A stretch of DNA of 64,000 bases from Coprococcus sp. (GTDB lineage Bacteria > Bacillota > Clostridia > Lachnospirales > Lachnospiraceae), in NCBI GenBank assembly GCA_017935345.1, contig JAGBHU010000008.1, positions 124,001-188,000 of the forward strand. The letters are read 5' to 3'. Below the pieces are notes generated by a model that saw only the letters and a list, made by a program, of their open reading frames with translations, had not been told where the DNA came from and made no database searches. The position numbers and the translations under genes are program-made. Position 1 is the stretch's first letter; each line of letters starts with the position of its first letter. This document shows, in pieces, positions 55,430 to 63,958 of the stretch.

Positions 55430-56065
55430 TTAATTCTCCGTAATACAATTTTTGCAAAAATCTAATTGAACTAATTCCTTTCCGTTCGGTAGTGGGTACT
55501 CTAAAGTCTGGGTTAATCTATATCCAATTGATTCCATACTATTTTGTAGTTCTCGCTCTGCCATGTGATGATGAATACGCTCCAATCCATCAAATACATG
55601 CAAGTATGGAGAATCTGACACAAAACTATCGTCTGTATTAATCTGTATAATGCATGATACATATTCCGGATTTGTCACCTTCACAACTTTTTGGAAACAC
55701 TCATATCCAATATACTCAATAAGCAGATTTGTAATCAGCATATTTGCTTGCGGAAGCTTCTCCGCTTCACTGCTTAAATCTACGCAAAGACATTCCAGTA
55801 TACCGGAAAGATTCTTATATCTCTCCTTGGTGGTCACCAAATATTCAGCATTTATATCTACGCCATAAACCTTGCTTATCTTTTTCATGTCAACATGCTC
55901 CAATCCGTTGCCACCTGCAATACCCAGTATCATAACGGACTGTATGTCATATTGATTCAATTGTCCCTTCATCATCTGATTCATAGCCTGTAACTGCTGT
56001 ACAGATTCCAATGCCATATGGCTTTCATAATCAGATAAATTAATATCTTTCCATGGGTTGCTCAT
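55430..56065 (-). CDS. SAM-dependent methyltransferase
   Basis: The 211-residue protein has the class I SAM loop VMILGIAGGNGLEH and the acidic strand YGVDINAEY, then MLITNLLIEYIGY at motif III. Its target is unknown. It lies 24 bases after one GNAT gene and 25 before the next. Confidence 0.85.
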   Translation of the reverse strand: MSNPWKDINLSDYESHMALESVQQLQAMNQMMKGQLNQYDIQSVMILGIAGGNGLEHVDMKKISKVYGVDINAEYLVTTKERYKNLSGILECLCVDLSSEAEKLPQANMLITNLLIEYIGYECFQKVVKVTNPEYVSCIIQINTDDSFVSDSPYLHVFDGLERIHHHMAERELQNSMESIGYRLTQTLEYPLPNGKELVQLDFCKNCITEN

Positions 56066-56089
56066 ATTCTACTCTCCCAATTATGAAAA

Positions 56090-56557
56090 TCATTCCAACA
56101 CGATTTTCATATTATGATACTTGGCTCTGGCATCCTCAAAACCAACGGATTTATAAAGAGAATACCCCTCATCTGTTGATTTCAATTCAATAACGCTCAC
56201 GTCCTGAGCTTTAGCATCCTCCAGCATCATTGTCATAAGCCTTTTTGAATAACCCCGACCACGATATTCCGGCTTTGTATAAACATTTAAAACAGTTCCC
56301 GTTTTCCCTGTAATAAATGATGGACTCATCGGTTTTTCTACAATTAGCAAAAAAGCACAGGAAACTATATCATCCTCGTTCCTTGCAACATATACCATCA
56401 AATCTTTGTTAAGGTGTTTTTCATAATAGAATGGCAATGATGTTTTTATCAACTCCAAATCTGCATCTGTAATATCCCCTAAATCCTCCTGCAAATATGC
56501 AATTCGCAAATCAGTCAATGTACTTATATCTTGTATAGTTGCTTTTTCAAATGTCAT
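56090..56557 (-). CDS. GNAT-family N-acetyltransferase
   Basis: The 155-residue protein has motif A YRGRGYSKRLMTMML and a late SLYKSVGF block of GNAT enzymes, with the preceding VLNVYTKPE strand. Substrate unknown; followed within 25 bases by the methyltransferase gene. Confidence 0.88.
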   Translation of the reverse strand: MTFEKATIQDISTLTDLRIAYLQEDLGDITDADLELIKTSLPFYYEKHLNKDLMVYVARNEDDIVSCAFLLIVEKPMSPSFITGKTGTVLNVYTKPEYRGRGYSKRLMTMMLEDAKAQDVSVIELKSTDEGYSLYKSVGFEDARAKYHNMKIVLE

Positions 56558-56608
56558 TGTTACCCTCTCTGTTTTTATCTATATTTCTGAAAGCATTTTC
56601 TGTTTTTA

Positions 56609-57067
56609 TCATAAAACAAGCTCAAAATAAAGTTCCGCATGCTCATTATCATTATATTTATCAGTTTCATGAAAACCAACACTTCAATATAAATGTTGTG
56701 CCACTGAAAACTGTTTTCTGGTATCCAAACATATTTTTTGATACTGTTGCGTCTGTGCATATTTTACAGCATGCTCTAATAATAATCTGCCATAGCCTTT
56801 CCCTTGAAATTCCGGCAACACAAACATTCTTTTTAGTTCAACGATCTTATTTGCATCATCAATCTTTCGAATTGCAATGGTTCCTATCACTTTACCATCA
56901 TCAAGTAAGCACCAAAAACAACCATTATCCATATAATACCGCTCTATATTTGCCACATCAGCGTGTCTATCCTTGGGAGAATACGGTATGCCAACAGCCG
57001 AAAAACATTTTTCAAAAAAGCAATTTACCTGCTCCTGCATATCAACATTGAATATAACAATATCCAT
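56609..57067 (-). pseudogene. GNAT acetyltransferase interrupted by an in-frame TGA
   Basis: The first 127 codons contain motif A (FQGKGYGRLLLEHAV) and end at TGA in the place of the usual Lys or Arg of the Y-(K/R)-SVGF motif. The frame then continues directly SVGFHETDKYNDN to a second stop at 56609, giving a normal-length 152-residue family member. One base change in the TGA would repair it. A point mutation or sequencing error is likely; stop-codon read-through is not supported. Confidence 0.78.
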
Positions 57068-57174
57068 TCTACTTCCTCCCTAGTACTCAAATTCTGTTTT
57101 TAATTGGTCAATATGGTATGTCCTATGAGAAATATTATATCATCTGCAAAACGTGCCTACAACTAACAAAAAGA

Positions 57175-57205
57175 AGCCCGATGCAGTATTTCCCTGCGTC
57201 GGACT
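57175..57205 (-). terminator. Terminator of the flavodoxin operon
   Basis: Arms 57175-57186 and 57194-57205 pair with one mismatch and one wobble; on the minus strand CTTCTTTTTG follows. Confidence 0.78.
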
Positions 57206-57241
57206 CCTTATCTGAGACTTCATAATTTCTCATAAAATCCC

Positions 57242-57736
57242 CTATATCAATTTTGCACAAAACTCCGCTATCTTTTCATCATCTTCCTCTTTTACCTTTT
57301 CTTTTGGGTCTATCAAAATAAGTTCTGCTTCAAACTGTTCAATCCCAATATGCGTTCTTAGCTTACGAAGTGCCTTATCCGCACCACCTCCACTAAAACA
57401 TACAAAAGCTGCTATCTTCTTTTCCTTAACATTCTGATTTTCATTGATAAAGGTTCTAAGCGGAGGTACAAATGTACTTGCCCATACGGGAGTTCCAAAT
57501 ATAATTCTATCATACTTTTCTACATCAAACTCATAAGGTTTCAATGCCGGTTTCTCACCCATAACAGCACTTTTTCCACTCCATAAAAACTTCTTAGCAC
57601 CCTTATCCGGATATGCTTTCTCCGGCTCGATTCTGATGATGTCTACTTCTCCTGAAGCTTTTAACTCGCCTGCAATTTTATCTGCTACATATTTTGTATT
57701 CCCTGACATTGAATAATATATGATTGCGGTTCTCAT
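57242..57736 (-). CDS. Flavodoxin
   Basis: The 164-residue protein starts MRTAIIYYSMSGNTKYVAD, the FMN phosphate loop of flavodoxins, and has PVWASTFVPPLRTF and FVCFSGGGADKAL at the later FMN contacts. It overlaps the end of the PadR gene by 4 bases (ATGA). The 4Fe-4S membrane protein two genes upstream suggests a redox role, maybe electron delivery under PadR control. Confidence 0.92.
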   Translation of the reverse strand: MRTAIIYYSMSGNTKYVADKIAGELKASGEVDIIRIEPEKAYPDKGAKKFLWSGKSAVMGEKPALKPYEFDVEKYDRIIFGTPVWASTFVPPLRTFINENQNVKEKKIAAFVCFSGGGADKALRKLRTHIGIEQFEAELILIDPKEKVKEEDDEKIAEFCAKLI

Positions 57737-58281
57737 TTCCCTTCCCACTCCTTTATTTGCTCTTTTGCCTCTTTACACCACTCTAAATACGACTCATAAG
57801 TTTTAATACCAAATTTAACTGTCAGATAATAATGCTTATGCGTATCATCCTCCAAATACTGTGCCAGATTCTCTGCAAACATATTTAAAACAACCAATTC
57901 CCCCTTGCACTTTTCCTCAAAACGCTCAATATGCTCCTTCGCACCTTCCATACCGGTCTCATTTCCAAAAAATAATTTTAAAAGTGTTTCGTATCGAAGC
58001 TCATCTTTTTCCACCGGTTTTCGCAGCCAATCTCTTAATGACTCCCTGCCATATTCTGTAATGGAATAAGAAATCTTTTCGCGCCCATTAGAGCTGGTAT
58101 CTTCCTTCGTAACTTTTCCTTCCTTTTCAAGCTGGTTTAAAGTCGGATAGATGCTTCCATAACTGCCTCCCCAAAAAAAGCGAAGCGTTGTATCAAGACG
58201 CTTTTTCATTTCATACCCAGTCATAGACTCATGACTTAGCAAGCCTAATAAAACATAATCCATTTTCTTTGTATTTGCCAT
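57733..58281 (-). CDS. PadR-family transcriptional regulator (long form)
   Basis: The 182-residue protein has the PadR winged helix (VLLGLLSHESMTGYEMKKRL, then GSIYPTLNQLEKEG and the wing REKISYSITEYGRESL) and a C-terminal Vir_act-type helical domain (about 95-180). ATG at 58281 has GGAG upstream; a longer frame to 58377 overlaps the previous gene and lacks a site. It lies between the 4Fe-4S protein (4 bases) and the flavodoxin gene and probably binds the inverted repeat at 59029-59070. Confidence 0.92.
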   Translation of the reverse strand: MANTKKMDYVLLGLLSHESMTGYEMKKRLDTTLRFFWGGSYGSIYPTLNQLEKEGKVTKEDTSSNGREKISYSITEYGRESLRDWLRKPVEKDELRYETLLKLFFGNETGMEGAKEHIERFEEKCKGELVVLNMFAENLAQYLEDDTHKHYYLTVKFGIKTYESYLEWCKEAKEQIKEWEGK

Positions 58282-58285
58282 TCCT

Positions 58286-59017
58286 TTACTTGCTCCTTCT
58301 AAATCCATAGGATAATGCCTTCTTCGGGCAGTTATCCACACAGGCACCACATTGAATACACTCCGTGCCAAAGTCACTATCCTTCTTTACTAATTCTAAC
58401 ACATTTAATCCCATTGGACACTTCTGATTACATTTCTTACAGGAAATACATTTCTCTTTCTCAGAAACAACGTGGATTCCCAGTAAATGTAGCAAATTTC
58501 TAATCTTTGTTCCTATAACCATAAAAGGAGCCATCCAACAGAAATAATGGCAAAATACTCTTTTCCCGAAAAGTACCGCTGGAATTAGTACCAAAAATAT
58601 CACGCCATAGTAAATCACATAATTGTATATCTCCGTGATAGAAATTCCGTGGTCTGTCATATAAAAGAAATCTATTGTGATTTTCTTTTTTCTAAATATG
58701 AAACATGCAATTACAGCAAGAATCCACACTGCCCAAATAACATATTTAATATTGTTTCGCCAACCTTGCTTTGAAGGTCTATCATTCACAGAAAATAGAC
58801 ATTCCTGCATACCTCCCATAGGGCAAATCCAACTGCAAAACAATCTTCCAAAAAAGACCGACCCAAGCAGCATCAATACAAAAACAATAAAGCTTCCTGT
58901 TACAATACCTTCCATAGCTCCCTGGATAATCAAATACGGGGACATATACCAAATGGTAACCGGAAATAAAAGCATCGAAATAATCAATATTAATTTTCTA
59001 ATATTTTGCCTTTTCAT
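58286..59017 (-). CDS. 4Fe-4S membrane protein, NapH/CcoG-like
   Basis: The 243-residue protein has five hydrophobic segments (about residues 8-26, 34-56, 82-105, 125-150 and 158-175), one CSWICPMGG motif between the first pairs, and two C-terminal 4Fe-4S motifs CISCKKCNQKCP and CIQCGACVDNCP. This is the NapH-type electron-transfer layout. GGAGG lies 5 bases before ATG 59017. It is the first gene of a three-gene operon with PadR and flavodoxin. Confidence 0.9.
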   Translation of the reverse strand: MKRQNIRKLILIISMLLFPVTIWYMSPYLIIQGAMEGIVTGSFIVFVLMLLGSVFFGRLFCSWICPMGGMQECLFSVNDRPSKQGWRNNIKYVIWAVWILAVIACFIFRKKKITIDFFYMTDHGISITEIYNYVIYYGVIFLVLIPAVLFGKRVFCHYFCWMAPFMVIGTKIRNLLHLLGIHVVSEKEKCISCKKCNQKCPMGLNVLELVKKDSDFGTECIQCGACVDNCPKKALSYGFRRSK

Positions 59018-59028
59018 AATATCCTCCA

Positions 59029-59078
59029 TATATCAAACTGATACATCGAATAATATATCAGTTTGATATATTTGTCAA
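59029..59078 (-). promoter_or_regulatory. Promoter and PadR operator of the 4Fe-4S/flavodoxin operon
   Basis: On the minus strand TTGACA (59073-59078), 17 bases, TATTAT (59050-59055). Perfect 15-bp inverted repeats TATATCAAACTGATA (59029-59043) and TATCAGTTTGATATA (59056-59070) cover the spacer and the start site. PadR proteins use such dyads; the repressor is the second gene. Confidence 0.82.
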
Positions 59079-59121
59079 GTATAAAAAAAGCACTGATTAG
59101 AATACCTTAAATACGATACAA

Positions 59122-59292
59122 CTATACTGATTTACTCTTAACAGGCATCCAGATAGCGCTTTGGTAATCCCGGTTGCGCATGCTTCCCGGAAGCAAATAG
59201 CATTCTATATTAATATTGCCATCCTGTTCAAATTCATTATTTCCCGAAAGCCATTCATTCCAGATTTGCAAATTTACAGACTGCAATCTTTT
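59122..59292 (-). pseudogene. C-terminal fragment of a GyrI-like/AraC effector-binding domain
   Basis: A 56-codon open frame without a start reads ...LQIWNEWLSGNNEFEQ and later DYQSAIWMPVKSK, the end of GyrI-like domains attached to AraC-type regulators. A stop at 59293 and the lack of upstream coding show only the tail survives. Between 59093 and 59360 nothing else was seen. Confidence 0.5.
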
Positions 59293-59360
59293 TCACATAT
59301 TATATCCTCTACAAAATATCACCAAAACCAACAAACACACCGGGTTTTTGAAAAAAAGGA

Positions 59361-59429
59361 TTGACAAAGCATCCTCTAGGTTGTATGGTTAGTTACATAA
59401 GTAATGAACCACATAACCGGTAATGTGGT
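59361..59429 (+). promoter_or_regulatory. Promoter and GntR-type operator of the YtrA-like operon
   Basis: TTGACA (59361-59366), 17 bases, TATGGT (59384-59389). GGTT-AG-TTAC-ATAA-GTAA-TG-AACC (59387-59410) is a dyad across the start site, and a second, ACCACAT/ATGTGGT (59408-59429), follows. Both fit a GntR autoregulator. Confidence 0.7.
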
Positions 59430-59457
59430 ATGTTACTTTGAAAGGAATGGTAAAGAT

Positions 59458-59838
59458 ATGAATGAATTTCTGACACAGGAGAAGTCAATCTATCTGCAAA
59501 TCAGCGAAATGCTGGAAAATGATATCCTGAGGGACATTCTTCTTGAGGAAGAACGTGTCCCAAGCACAAATGAACTGGCAAAGCTTTATTCCATCAATCC
59601 TGCAACTGCAGCCAAAGGAATAAACATCCTTGTGGACAGTGGAATTTTATACAAGAAACGGGGAATCGGCATGTTTGTTACATCAGGTGCTAAGGATATG
59701 ATAAAGGCAAAACGTAAAGCAGATTTCTATGACAATTATATTGTGACACTTCTGCGCGAAGCGGATGCCTTGGGTATTTCCAAAAAAGAACTGGCAGATA
59801 TGATTGTGAAGGAGAACCCGAAAAATGAATACAAATAG
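59458..59838 (+). CDS. GntR-family regulator, YtrA type
   Basis: The 126-residue protein has a GntR winged helix (IYLQISEMLENDILRDILLEEERVPS..., NELAKLYSINPATAAKGI) and a short C-terminal dimer helix, as in YtrA regulators that control ABC exporters in Firmicutes. ATG 59458 has AAAGGA upstream. It overlaps the ATPase gene by 14 bases. Induction by cell-wall antibiotics is known for Bacillus YtrA; here it is an inference. Confidence 0.9.
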   Translation: MNEFLTQEKSIYLQISEMLENDILRDILLEEERVPSTNELAKLYSINPATAAKGINILVDSGILYKKRGIGMFVTSGAKDMIKAKRKADFYDNYIVTLLREADALGISKKELADMIVKENPKNEYK

Positions 59839-60727
59839 GAGTACAAATATGGTTTTAGAATGTAAACATATAACGAAAAAATATAAGAATGAGAGTGTTT
59901 TGAAGGATATCAACCTCACCCTGGAATCAGGGAAAATATATGGACTGATAGGACGAAATGGCGCAGGAAAGACAACACTTCTTTCCATATTATCTGCACA
60001 GAATCCTGCCACAGAAGGGACAGTCACTTTAGACGGCAAAGAGGTATGGGAAAATCAGGACGTTCTTGATAACATCTGCTTTTCCAGAGAATTAAATCCC
60101 TCGCAGGGAACAGGCAGTATTGCCGGCTTGCGCGTGAAAGAATATTTGCGTATTGCATCTATCTATTATCCAAACTGGGATCAGGCCATGGCAGACCATC
60201 TTGTAAAGGAATTTGACCTGGATATCAAAAAAAGAATGTCCAAGCTGTCAAAGGGTATGCTTTCCATGGTAACCATCATTGTTGCACTCGCCAGCAAATC
60301 CCAATACACGTTTCTTGATGAACCTGTTGCAGGGCTCGACGTATTTATGAGAGACAAATTCTATAAGCTCCTCATCGAAGAATATAGCGAAACAGGACGA
60401 ACCTTCATAGTATCCACACATATTATCGACGAGGCCTCCATGGTACTTGAAGATATTATTATTATCAGCAAAGGGGAACTGCTCATGAGAGCAAACACCG
60501 AAGACCTGCTTGCACGAACCTTTCATGTAAGCGGTAAATCAGAGGATGTGGAAGGTGCCGTAGCAGGACTTTCTGTATATAGAGAAGAAACCATTGGCAG
60601 AAGCAAAGGGGTCACTGTAATTCTAAAGGAAAATCAGCAGATTAACAGGAACTATGATATAGATATCCAGCCTGTAAGCCTGCAAAATGTATTCCTTGCG
60701 CTCTGCGACGACAGCAAAGAAAAATAG
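59825..60727 (+). CDS. ABC transporter ATPase, YtrB-like
   Basis: The 300-residue protein has Walker A GRNGAGKTT, signature LSKGML (a variant with K for the usual G), Walker B YTFLDEPVAGLD and switch His in VSTHIIDE. A C-terminal extension of about 75 residues follows. GGAG lies upstream within the gntR end. It should power the two small permeases encoded downstream. Confidence 0.92.
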   Translation: MNTNRSTNMVLECKHITKKYKNESVLKDINLTLESGKIYGLIGRNGAGKTTLLSILSAQNPATEGTVTLDGKEVWENQDVLDNICFSRELNPSQGTGSIAGLRVKEYLRIASIYYPNWDQAMADHLVKEFDLDIKKRMSKLSKGMLSMVTIIVALASKSQYTFLDEPVAGLDVFMRDKFYKLLIEEYSETGRTFIVSTHIIDEASMVLEDIIIISKGELLMRANTEDLLARTFHVSGKSEDVEGAVAGLSVYREETIGRSKGVTVILKENQQINRNYDIDIQPVSLQNVFLALCDDSKEK

Positions 60728-60746
60728 AAGGAAGGGAGAAATCAAC

Positions 60747-61403
60747 ATGGCAAACGGATTCACGAGAAACGTAAGATATTTAAGCAGATACCAGTTCAAA
60801 AATATGTTGTGTGCCTATGGATTCGTCGTAATCTTCGGCATACTGACCAGTTTTGGTACAAACATTAACACGACTACCTTATTAGAAGAAATAATTTCCT
60901 TTGCGCCCTTTATGTTTATTGCAATGTCCTTTACAATTCATACACATATTATCATGAAAGAATTTAATGTCATATTCAGTATGAGCTCTTCCAGAAAGAA
61001 TCTACTGGCAGCGCTCCCTGTGGCTACCATAGAGATACTGATTTTGTCAATTGCACCTTCCCTGTTGTTATACCTTTTCCCTGACATATTTACTGTCAAG
61101 CCAATGAGTCTGCTATTTTTTACAATTGCATTGATAACAGCCGCCACAATTGGAATCCTTTTTGGCATTATCGGCTGCCACTTTGGTCTTGCAGGGCAGA
61201 TGGTTGTCAGCGGTCTGAGTGGTGGTATCCTGGCAATATTTTTCATTAAGCTTCTGGATACGGGGCTTTCGAACATTTTAACAACATTAAACAACATCAA
61301 AATCACAACAGCCCTGTTAATACTTGCCAGCGCCATAGGTGTCTACCTGTCTGTATCTGTTCTGGCTTATATTGTGCTAAGAAGAAAAGAGGTGCAATTT
61401 TAA
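60747..61403 (+). CDS. ABC transporter permease, small type, first of two
   Basis: The 218-residue protein has six hydrophobic segments (about 21-40, 48-66, 89-112, 117-139, 146-166, 190-212) and no soluble domain. ATG 60747 has GGAAGGGAG upstream; the stop overlaps the next start (TAATG). It is the membrane part of the YtrA-type exporter. Confidence 0.87.
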   Translation: MANGFTRNVRYLSRYQFKNMLCAYGFVVIFGILTSFGTNINTTTLLEEIISFAPFMFIAMSFTIHTHIIMKEFNVIFSMSSSRKNLLAALPVATIEILILSIAPSLLLYLFPDIFTVKPMSLLFFTIALITAATIGILFGIIGCHFGLAGQMVVSGLSGGILAIFFIKLLDTGLSNILTTLNNIKITTALLILASAIGVYLSVSVLAYIVLRRKEVQF

Positions 61404-62125
61404 TGTCTCAAAAAATTATATATTTAACAAAAAGAAAATTTCTATACAACAATTTAATGGTCTGGGCCGGGGGGCTGTTCGGGATGTTACTGTGCTTTAT
61501 TGTTACATCCCTTGACAAAAAAGCGGAATCTGCCATGATGGGTATTTTCTTTGCGATTACCGCTGCCTGCATCTGCATGCTTTTCAATGCCATCTCCTTG
61601 AAAAGAAACTTTACCCTCGCTCTGTTTATGAGCCGCACACGTCGTGAGATTATTGTTGCGGAATTAATCTCCAACGTAATCACGGCAATCAATGTTCTAC
61701 TTGATTTTCTGCTGATTGCCCTTTTGGAGATTAAACTTACCAATCTGCTCTATACAGGAAAAAGAACCTGTCAGATAGACTTTACCAATATCATACACAC
61801 GCTCTTAAGCGCCCCGCTTAATTTTGTATTCATTGTGCTTTGTATGGTATCCCTCACCATCATCATGGGAGCACTCTATGTGAAATATAGCAATAATATC
61901 TTTTGGGTAATCTATATCATTTATATGCTGGCAATATTTTTGTCCGGCAAAATTGCAGATTTTATCATGAGCAGACCGAACCTGATGGATACCATAAACC
62001 ATTTGATAAATATGAGCAAAATGTGGGGGGGATATTTTTATCAGACAATCCTGACGTTCATCCTTGTGCTGCTTGCCGGAATCGGCTGCCTGTCGCTGAG
62101 GAAACAGGCTGTACTCCAGCAATAA
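61403..62125 (+). CDS. ABC transporter permease, small type, second of two
   Basis: The 240-residue protein has six hydrophobic segments (about 18-38, 48-66, 90-112, 135-158, 167-187, 210-232) and ends VLQQ. It overlaps the previous gene by one base. The pair of permeases with one ATPase and a GntR regulator matches YtrA-linked ABC operons. Part of its 3' end is repeated downstream (62178-62212). Confidence 0.87.
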   Translation: MSQKIIYLTKRKFLYNNLMVWAGGLFGMLLCFIVTSLDKKAESAMMGIFFAITAACICMLFNAISLKRNFTLALFMSRTRREIIVAELISNVITAINVLLDFLLIALLEIKLTNLLYTGKRTCQIDFTNIIHTLLSAPLNFVFIVLCMVSLTIIMGALYVKYSNNIFWVIYIIYMLAIFLSGKIADFIMSRPNLMDTINHLINMSKMWGGYFYQTILTFILVLLAGIGCLSLRKQAVLQQ

Positions 62126-62212
62126 GGCAATCAATGTCAACACCACTGCCTATAATTGCACGAGCCTGACACTTCTGTGTACTCCAGCAATAAGGCAAGC
62201 AACACCACTGCC
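62110..62212 (+). repeat. Partial duplication of the permease 3' end
   Basis: TGTACTCCAGCAATAAGGCAA (62110-62130) plus CAACACCACTGCC recurs at 62178-62212, a 68-bp offset, with a short deletion between the two blocks in copy 2. Confidence 0.75.
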
Positions 62213-62224
62213 ACTGCCGGTTCC

Positions 62225-62289
62225 TTGTATGGTATGCGCTGTTCTATTTTACATATTCTGATTTGAAAAATAGACATCATACCATACAA
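62225..62289 (+). terminator. Long hairpin after the ABC operon
   Basis: TTGTATGGTATG (62225-62236) and CATACCATACAA (62278-62289) pair perfectly; an inner stem TCTATTTT/AAAATAGA extends it. No strong T run, but position and stability suggest termination or 3' end protection. No gene was seen from 62290 to 62382. Confidence 0.55.
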
Positions 62290-62382
62290 ACATCCTCGTA
62301 TCATTCTTCAATACTCCTAATTGTGCCTTTCACTTTTTCAGAATATAAAAGCCCCAGTGTTTTTGTTTCATCGTTATAACAT

Positions 62383-63231
62383 TCAATGGAGGATATTCAT
62401 AATTCTTCTTTCCCGGTCCATATCCCTCTGTATTTTTACATATTCTGTATGCGATTCAAAACCGACTTTATAATCGTAATTCAGAATTCGATTCTCGGTA
62501 TGAATTGCCACACAAACCACCTTGTTCTTAATGCAGATTATCGGACGCAGCGGTGCAAGTTCCAAAAGCAGATTAATCGTATCAACATCCAAAAGCTCCG
62601 CAAGCACCTGTGAATTGGTAGCTGACAGATTATAACAACTGTCTAACTCCGGATGATTGAAGGAATATGAAAGTCGATGTGGATTTTCCGGTACATATCG
62701 ATTCCGCTTGTAGGTAATATAGGTCTCTCCAACGAAATTCTTTTTGGTTACAAGCATAAGAACACGTCCCCAATAGACTTCCCTGCGCCTTTGCTTATTC
62801 ATTTCATAACTGTGATATACCAATTCAAAATGTACATTCATACTGCTAAGCGAACCTTCCGGATATTGAACCTGCAACATTTCACTAACACTCACGTGAT
62901 TAAAATTGCTTAACAAACCATATTGGTAAAAACAATTCACGTCCGGGTTTTCCATTTTTTCGATATAGTCATATCGCGGCAAAATACCGGCAAGTGCATT
63001 TTTCAGAAACCCATTCTGATACGTTGCCTTTGCCTGCTTTTGAATCCGCTGACCTCGGAATGCAAGAATTGTCATGATAATAAAACCGACAAAAATAACC
63101 AGCATACCAATAACGGCATTTTTCAACATCGCCCAAATAACAAATCCCCCTGCAAAGGCGAACACAGCTATAATCCGCATTGCAAGCTGTATTGCTTTTT
63201 CTTTTTTCAGTAAAACACTTATTTCATCCAT
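62383..63231 (-). CDS. Two-TM membrane protein of unknown function
   Basis: The 282-residue protein has a short N-terminus, two hydrophobic segments (about residues 17-34 and 38-57) and a long cytoplasmic beta-rich domain with no motif I could place; the layout is like that of the DUF3137 group. It is apparently monocistronic. Confidence 0.7.
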   Translation of the reverse strand: MDEISVLLKKEKAIQLAMRIIAVFAFAGGFVIWAMLKNAVIGMLVIFVGFIIMTILAFRGQRIQKQAKATYQNGFLKNALAGILPRYDYIEKMENPDVNCFYQYGLLSNFNHVSVSEMLQVQYPEGSLSSMNVHFELVYHSYEMNKQRRREVYWGRVLMLVTKKNFVGETYITYKRNRYVPENPHRLSYSFNHPELDSCYNLSATNSQVLAELLDVDTINLLLELAPLRPIICIKNKVVCVAIHTENRILNYDYKVGFESHTEYVKIQRDMDRERRIMNILH

Positions 63232-63334
63232 ATTTCCACATTCTCTCCCTACATTCTTTTATTTATAGACAATTATCGGTTGTGTTGAAGTTGAACGATA
63301 CACCATTCTGGGTGGGTCATACAGGAATATCTGT

Positions 63335-63709
63335 TCAATCTACTTTATCACTATCTTTAATCTTTAAAATGCTCCATCTGCCCGAGTCATACTGGTGGAG
63401 TGTACAGTCATAATACACAAAAGGACCTGCATCATCTTCTGTCGCCGGAATCGCTACGCAATTAATTGTATTACCATCTGTAAATACATATATGTAAGCA
63501 GACAAGTCACCTTCTCCTCCTCCACCATAAAAATCAAAATCATATTGAAAGTCCTCATCGAAATATTCTTCTGCGATTTTCTCTGCCCTCATCTTATTAT
63601 CAGCATCAATCTTTGCCTGTTCTTCAGGTGTCGTACATCCGTTAAGAAGCACGAGTACCATCACACTAAAAAACATACATATTATTTTTCTGAAATTCTT
63701 TGCTGACAT
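63335..63709 (-). CDS. Small lipoprotein of unknown function
   Basis: The 124-residue protein has a signal peptide (KNFRKIICMFFSVMVLVLL) with lipobox LLNGC, Cys about residue 25, then an Ala/Glu-rich stretch and a mature domain with YDFDFYGGGGEGD. ATG at 63709 has GGGGGT 5 bases upstream. Function unknown; likely bound to the outer face of the membrane. Confidence 0.8.
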   Translation of the reverse strand: MSAKNFRKIICMFFSVMVLVLLNGCTTPEEQAKIDADNKMRAEKIAEEYFDEDFQYDFDFYGGGGEGDLSAYIYVFTDGNTINCVAIPATEDDAGPFVYYDCTLHQYDSGRWSILKIKDSDKVD

Positions 63710-63879
63710 AATTACCCCCATAAAATTCAAGTTTTCTTTTTATTTTATCATATCCATTTTAGATATCCTATCGCCAATTTATAAAACGAACCATACAACG
63801 AACAGTTATTATCAAAATCACCAAACCTCCAGACTATCAATCGCATCTACCCATGCAAAATACAGACAAGTATAAAAAC

Positions 63880-63922
63880 ACCGCCTATATTTGATACCTG
63901 CATTGTACCAAACATAGACGGT
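63880..63922 (-). terminator. Terminator of the gene entering from the right edge
   Basis: ACCGCCTATATTTGATAC (63880-63897) pairs with GTACCAAACATAGACGGT (63905-63922) with three single mismatches; on the minus strand GTGTTTTTATAC follows. Confidence 0.7.
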
Positions 63923-63958
63923 ATTAGCTATTTTTCAAGATATAAATGCCCGTTGCAA

